Shown piece after piece: positions 16,060 to 19,428 of a stretch of 19,428 bases of DNA. The notes under the pieces were generated by a model. The model had not been told where the DNA came from. It worked only from the letters and a program-made list of their open reading frames with translations, and did no database searches. The first letter of the stretch is position 1, and every line of letters starts with the position of its first letter. The translations under genes were made by a program, and so were the position numbers. Source of the stretch: Aquificota bacterium (GTDB taxonomy: Bacteria; Thermosulfidibacterota; Thermosulfidibacteria; Thermosulfidibacterales; Thermosulfidibacteraceae); NCBI GenBank assembly GCA_015494645.1, contig WGAU01000130.1, positions 1-19,428 of the forward strand, written 5' to 3'.

Positions 16060-16778
16060 GGACCGTTCTTTTTTGGCTTAGCTGCGGTGCCATCGTGCTT
16101 TTTTTGGGACCTCTTTTTATCATTCTATCCCACGTTGAAAGGGAGAGAAAGCTTGCGATGGCTTTGGCTAAGTTCTGGGTGTGGACCCTTATAAGGATCT
16201 CTGGGGTAGAAATAAAGGTGGTTAACGGGGAGGTTTTGAAAAGGTATCCTCAATACATAGTAGTTTCCAACCACCAGAGCTACATGGATATATTCGTTCT
16301 CATCCATGTTTTGGGAAAAATTCCGCACTTTCTTGCTAAAAAGGAACTTTTCAGAATACCCGTGTTTGGTCAGGCTCTGAGAGCTGCCAAGGTTATAGAA
16401 ATAGACAGGGAAAATCCTGATCGTGCCGTTGAATCCATAAGAAAAGCTTTGCACGAGGGGTTGCCTTTTCCCATATGTATTTTCCCTGAGGGAACCCGTT
16501 CTGTGGATGGTAGGTTGCAGCCCTTTAGGAAGAAGGGGTTGAACCTTCTCATGGAAACAGGACTTCCCTTTGTGCCTGTGGCTTTTTATGGCACAAGGGA
16601 TGTTATGCCAAAGGGTTCACTTAAGGTTAAGCCAGCTCCAGTATGCCTTTATGTGGGGGAGCCTCTTTTGGTGAAGCCCGGGCTTGATGCTTCTGAAAAG
16701 GATAGGGTAAGGCAGGAGCTTTGGAACAGAGTTTACCATTGCAGGCAAGAGGCTGAAAGGACTTGCAAAACTCACTAA
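16056..16778 (+). CDS. plsC: 1-acyl-sn-glycerol-3-phosphate acyltransferase
   Basis: Makes phosphatidic acid by acylating lysophosphatidic acid at the inner membrane. It has 240 residues, with one or two N-terminal hydrophobic helices. The catalytic NHQSYMD block holds His73 and Asp78 (HX4D), and the substrate-binding FPEGTR block is at 143-148. A later PVAFYGT segment is also typical. The GTG start at 16056 overlaps the lgt stop by 4 bp (GTGA), so the four genes ileS to plsC form one coupled operon. Its stop codon falls within the first NrdR box of the following nrd operon, so the operator overlaps coding sequence. No terminator is visible after it. Confidence 0.94.
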   Translation: MRTVLFWLSCGAIVLFLGPLFIILSHVERERKLAMALAKFWVWTLIRISGVEIKVVNGEVLKRYPQYIVVSNHQSYMDIFVLIHVLGKIPHFLAKKELFRIPVFGQALRAAKVIEIDRENPDRAVESIRKALHEGLPFPICIFPEGTRSVDGRLQPFRKKGLNLLMETGLPFVPVAFYGTRDVMPKGSLKVKPAPVCLYVGEPLLVKPGLDASEKDRVRQELWNRVYHCRQEAERTCKTH

Positions 16779-16819
16779 ATATAGTGTTGCATCTGCTTGT
16801 CAAACACTATATTTAGTGT
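16772..16819 (+). promoter_or_regulatory. Tandem NrdR boxes and overlapping promoter upstream of nrdD
   Basis: Box 1, TCACTAAATATAGTGT (16772-16787), and box 2, ACACTATATTTAGTGT (16804-16819), are 16-bp palindromes whose starts are exactly 32 bp apart, three helical turns. This is the known arrangement for the ribonucleotide reductase repressor NrdR (consensus near ACACWATATATWGTGT). A possible promoter, TTGCAT (16787-16792), 17-bp spacer and TATTTA (16810-16815), overlaps both boxes, so NrdR binding would block RNA polymerase. NrdR senses ATP/dATP state; its gene is not in the window. Confidence 0.9.
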
Positions 16820-16886
16820 TTGCCTGTTGATTTACTTTTTCCTCTGTGGTAAGTTCAAACCCGAAATATGACTTTGGAGGTTAAAA

Positions 16887-18983
16887 ATGGAACCTTTAGT
16901 GAGGAAACGGGATGGCAGCATAGTTCCTTTTGATAGAAACAAGATCGTTGAGGCCATATTTAAAGCGGTTAGGGCCGTTGGAGGTTCGGATAGGAAAAGG
17001 GCTGAGCAATTAGCGGACGAAGTAGCTCTTATACTTTACAGAAACTTCTTCAAGAAGGGGAATGTCCCTCATGTTGAGGAGATTCAGGACATAGTTGAAA
17101 AAGTGCTTATTGAGCATGGTCATGCCAAGGTGGCAAAGGCTTACATTCTCTACAGGGAAAAGAGAAGACAGGCGAGGGAGATCAGCAAGGCTATAGTCAA
17201 CGGTGTGAATATCGTTGAGGATTACCTCAAAAAGGCGGACTGGAGGGTCAATGAGAACTCTAATATGACCTATTCTCTTCAAGGATTGAACTTTCACATA
17301 TCTTCCACCATAGTGGCTAAGTACTGGCTTACCAGGCTTTACCCGTCTGAGATAGGGGAAGCTCACGATGATGGGGACTTTCACATACACGATTTGGGCA
17401 TACTCGGGCCTTACTGTGTGGGATGGGACCTCTACGATTTGCTTTTGAGAGGGTTCGGAGGGGTACCGGGTAAGATTGAAAGCAAGCCTGCCAAGCATTT
17501 TAGAACTGCTCTCGGACAGATTGTGAACTTCTTCTATACCCTTCAGGGGGAGGCTGCGGGAGCTCAGGCCTTTAGTAACTTTGATACGCTTCTGGCTCCC
17601 TTTGTCAGGTACGATGGACTTTCCTACAAGGAAGTGAAGCAGGCACTTCAGGAGTTTCTCTTCAATCTTAACGTTCCTACAAGGGTGGGCTTTCAGACAC
17701 CTTTTACAAATATTACCATGGATCTTTTCGTTCCCGAAACCCTTAAAGACGCTAATGCCGTGGTAGGTGGAAAATTGGTTAGGGAGACCTACGGAGAGTT
17801 TCAGGAAGAGATGTACATGATAAACAGGGCCTTCTGCGAGTTGATGATAGAAGGAGATGCCAAGGGTAGAATCTTTACTTTTCCCATTCCTACCTACAAC
17901 ATAACTAAGGATTTCAACTGGGATGATCCTCACTTAGAGCCTCTTTGGGAAATGACAAGAAGATACGGTATTCCCTATTTTGCCAACTATGTGAACTCTG
18001 ACATGTCTCCTGAAGATGCCAGAAGCATGTGCTGCAGACTGAGGCTTGACAACAGAGAGTTGAAAAAGAGGCAGGGAGGGTTGTTCGGGGCAGCTCCTTT
18101 GACAGGATCCATAGGTGTTGTGACCATAAACATGCCAAGAATTGGTTATCTTGCCACCTGCGAGGAGGACTTTTTTGATAGACTTTCCCATCTGATGGAG
18201 TTGGCTAAGGTTTCCCTTGAGATAAAGAGAAAAGTGATAGAAGACTTTACCGAGAAAGGTCTCTATCCGTACTCAAGAGTGTATTTGTCCAAAGTTAAGG
18301 AGTGCACGGGCGCTTACTGGAGTAATCATTTCTCCACCATTGGACTTGTAGGAATGAACGAGATGTGCCTCAACTACTTGGGGGTGCCTATAACCCATCC
18401 TGATGGAAAAGCGTTTGCCATAAAGGTGTTGAACTTCATGAGGGAGAGAATAGCCGACTTTCAGGAAGAGACGGGTAACATGTACAACTTGGAAGCTACC
18501 CCAGCGGAGGGTGCCTCCTACAGGCTTGCAAGAAAAGATAAAGAGAAGTTCCCAAGAATAATCACCGCAGGAACGGAGAGTGCTCCTTACTATACCAATT
18601 CTGTCCATCCCCCTGTGAGCTGGACAGACGATATCTTTGAGCTTCTGAGTCATCAGGATGATTTACAGGTGCTGTTCACTGGAGGGACGGTGGTTCACCT
18701 GTTTGTGGGAGAGGAGATACCGGATGGAGAGGTGGTGAAACGCTTGGTTAAGGCAGTTGTGACCAATTTTAGACTGCCCTATTTCAGTATAACTCCTACC
18801 TTTTCGGTGTGTCCCGTGCATGGCTACATTCCTGGAGAGTATCAGTTCTGTCCCTACAAACACACAAAAGAAGATTTGGAGAAGTTTGGCATAGAGCTTG
18901 AGCTTGATGAAGACAAGCTCTCTCAGGTTGAAGAGGGAGCCATAAAAATAGTGGAAAAGGAGGAGGGAAATGGTGGAAACTAA
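16887..18983 (+). CDS. nrdD: Anaerobic (class III) ribonucleotide reductase large chain, lacking the glycyl radical domain
   Basis: Reduces ribonucleotides to deoxyribonucleotides in the absence of oxygen. It has 698 residues, starting at ATG 16887 with GGAGG 6 nt upstream. An ATP cone (about 3-95, starting VRKRDGSIVPFDRNKI) gives allosteric control. The catalytic barrel follows, with the active-site cysteine in SMCCRLRLD (C382/C383). The first half of the zinc site is present (CPVHG at 642 and CP at 655). The frame then ends in a charged tail before the expected glycyl radical segment. That segment is found intact in another frame immediately downstream. The 14-bp overlap and own ribosome site there suggest a two-piece enzyme. 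A single-base error fusing the frames cannot be excluded. NrdR boxes lie upstream. Confidence 0.93.
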   Translation: MEPLVRKRDGSIVPFDRNKIVEAIFKAVRAVGGSDRKRAEQLADEVALILYRNFFKKGNVPHVEEIQDIVEKVLIEHGHAKVAKAYILYREKRRQAREISKAIVNGVNIVEDYLKKADWRVNENSNMTYSLQGLNFHISSTIVAKYWLTRLYPSEIGEAHDDGDFHIHDLGILGPYCVGWDLYDLLLRGFGGVPGKIESKPAKHFRTALGQIVNFFYTLQGEAAGAQAFSNFDTLLAPFVRYDGLSYKEVKQALQEFLFNLNVPTRVGFQTPFTNITMDLFVPETLKDANAVVGGKLVRETYGEFQEEMYMINRAFCELMIEGDAKGRIFTFPIPTYNITKDFNWDDPHLEPLWEMTRRYGIPYFANYVNSDMSPEDARSMCCRLRLDNRELKKRQGGLFGAAPLTGSIGVVTINMPRIGYLATCEEDFFDRLSHLMELAKVSLEIKRKVIEDFTEKGLYPYSRVYLSKVKECTGAYWSNHFSTIGLVGMNEMCLNYLGVPITHPDGKAFAIKVLNFMRERIADFQEETGNMYNLEATPAEGASYRLARKDKEKFPRIITAGTESAPYYTNSVHPPVSWTDDIFELLSHQDDLQVLFTGGTVVHLFVGEEIPDGEVVKRLVKAVVTNFRLPYFSITPTFSVCPVHGYIPGEYQFCPYKHTKEDLEKFGIELELDEDKLSQVEEGAIKIVEKEEGNGGN

Positions 18984-19146
18984 AGGAAAAAGTACAAGTA
19001 AAGTGAAGGCTCTTGTTGTGCCCTGTGAGGTTTACTCCCGTGTCGTTGGGTATTATAGGCCGGTAAGCAACTGGAACATAGGCAAAAAGCAGGAATTCAA
19101 AGAGAGACGTTACGTGAAGGTGACGGGTTTTGATAAAGGCTTATAG
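18970..19146 (+). CDS. Stand-alone glycyl radical domain of class III ribonucleotide reductase (NrdD C-terminus)
   Basis: A 58-residue ORF that encodes what is normally the C-terminal end of NrdD: PCEVYSRVVGYYRPV followed by WNIGKKQEFKER. Gly27 in RVVGY is the expected radical-bearing glycine, and Cys19 is the likely missing zinc ligand or part of that site. ATG 18970 (or GTG 18973) has AGGAGG at 18961-18966 and overlaps nrdD by 14 bp, in the +1 frame relative to it. The frame is closed upstream by a TAG at 18949, so it cannot start much earlier. It should bind the NrdD chain and be activated by NrdG, much as GrcA/YfiD supplies a glycyl radical to pyruvate formate-lyase. That comparison is an analogy. 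If the split is a sequencing artefact, this is simply the nrdD 3' end. Confidence 0.8.
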   Translation: MVETKGKSTSKVKALVVPCEVYSRVVGYYRPVSNWNIGKKQEFKERRYVKVTGFDKGL

Positions 19147-19428
19147 GGGCACGAGTTTAGTTGATTACCCCGGTAAGGTGGCTTTCACCATCTTTACCGG
19201 GGGCTGTAATCTAAGATGCCCTTACTGTTACAATGTGGATCTTGTTCTTCCTGAGAGACTTGCATCCCTTCCCGATATTCCAGAGGATTTGATTTTCAAT
19301 GAACTCTTAAAAAGAAGGGGCTTTGTGGAAGGAGTAGCCATTACAGGAGGTGAGCCGTTCATACATGGACCAAAGCTTAGGGAACTTGTGAGGGTGTTAA
19401 AGAAGAAACTTTCCCTTCCCATTAAGAT
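19130..19428 (+). CDS. nrdG: Anaerobic ribonucleotide reductase activating protein (radical SAM), 3'-truncated by window edge
   Basis: Radical SAM enzyme that reduces S-adenosylmethionine to create the glycyl radical on the reductase. The visible 99 codons begin YRGTSLVDYPGKVAF, typical of the NrdG2 type. The [4Fe-4S] cluster motif is CNLRCPYC (C26, C30, C33), and the GGE motif is TGGEP. An in-frame TGA at 19121 rules out earlier starts. The best start is TTG 19130, with AAGGTG 7 nt upstream, giving MIKAYRGTS. It overlaps the glycyl radical domain ORF by 17 bp, so three genes (nrdD, radical domain, nrdG) are chained by overlaps. Confidence 0.93.
   Translation, partial: MIKAYRGTSLVDYPGKVAFTIFTGGCNLRCPYCYNVDLVLPERLASLPDIPEDLIFNELLKRRGFVEGVAITGGEPFIHGPKLRELVRVLKKKLSLPIK

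Noticed and set aside
17010..17933. 307-codon minus-strand ORF
   Set aside because: It is antisense to nrdD, whose frame carries all the family motifs; its own product shows none.

Overview
The window (about 19.4 kb, moderate GC, dense overlapping genes) looks like the chromosome of a Gram-negative, largely anaerobic bacterium, probably a thermophilic deep-branching lineage (Aquificota, Thermosulfidibacter or Thermodesulfobacteriota-like). This is inferred from an outer-membrane beta-barrel with a C-terminal Phe, a decaheme lipoprotein, an oxygen-sensitive class III ribonucleotide reductase and the Lys/Glu-rich proteins. The taxon is a guess from gene content.

Left part (1-4500): the 3' part of a family 4 glycosyltransferase runs convergently into a comF-like/rsmE pair on the minus strand. 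A 40-bp divergent promoter region separates comF from a dihydroorotate-dehydrogenase-family flavoprotein, whose gene overlaps a diguanylate cyclase gene. A strong bidirectional terminator (4470-4499) ends that operon and the next one.

Middle part (4517-11475, all minus strand): read in transcription order, there is a methyl-accepting chemotaxis protein, a two-GAF histidine kinase, a decaheme DmsE/MtrA-type c-type cytochrome lipoprotein, and an MtrB/PioB-type outer-membrane barrel. The last two form a trans-outer-membrane electron conduit. The barrel frame holds one in-frame TGA. An 8-bp stem with a GGC loop starts 24 nt downstream and fits the bacterial SECIS pattern, so I propose a selenocysteine-containing barrel. 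The mcp promoter lies inside a truncated IS3-type transposase gene, followed by about 350 bp of unexplained, possibly degraded DNA.

Right part (11978-19428, plus strand): a TTGACA-N17-TAAACC promoter drives ileS-lspA-lgt-plsC, genes for isoleucyl-tRNA synthesis, lipoprotein maturation and phospholipid synthesis, joined by 1-14 bp overlaps. Two NrdR boxes exactly 32 bp apart then precede nrdD. Here nrdD stops before the glycyl radical domain; that domain is encoded by a separate 58-codon overlapping ORF (18970-19146), followed by an overlapping partial nrdG.

The two most unusual points are the candidate selenoprotein barrel and the split class III ribonucleotide reductase. Each could also come from a mutation or a sequence error, and the entries say how to decide.
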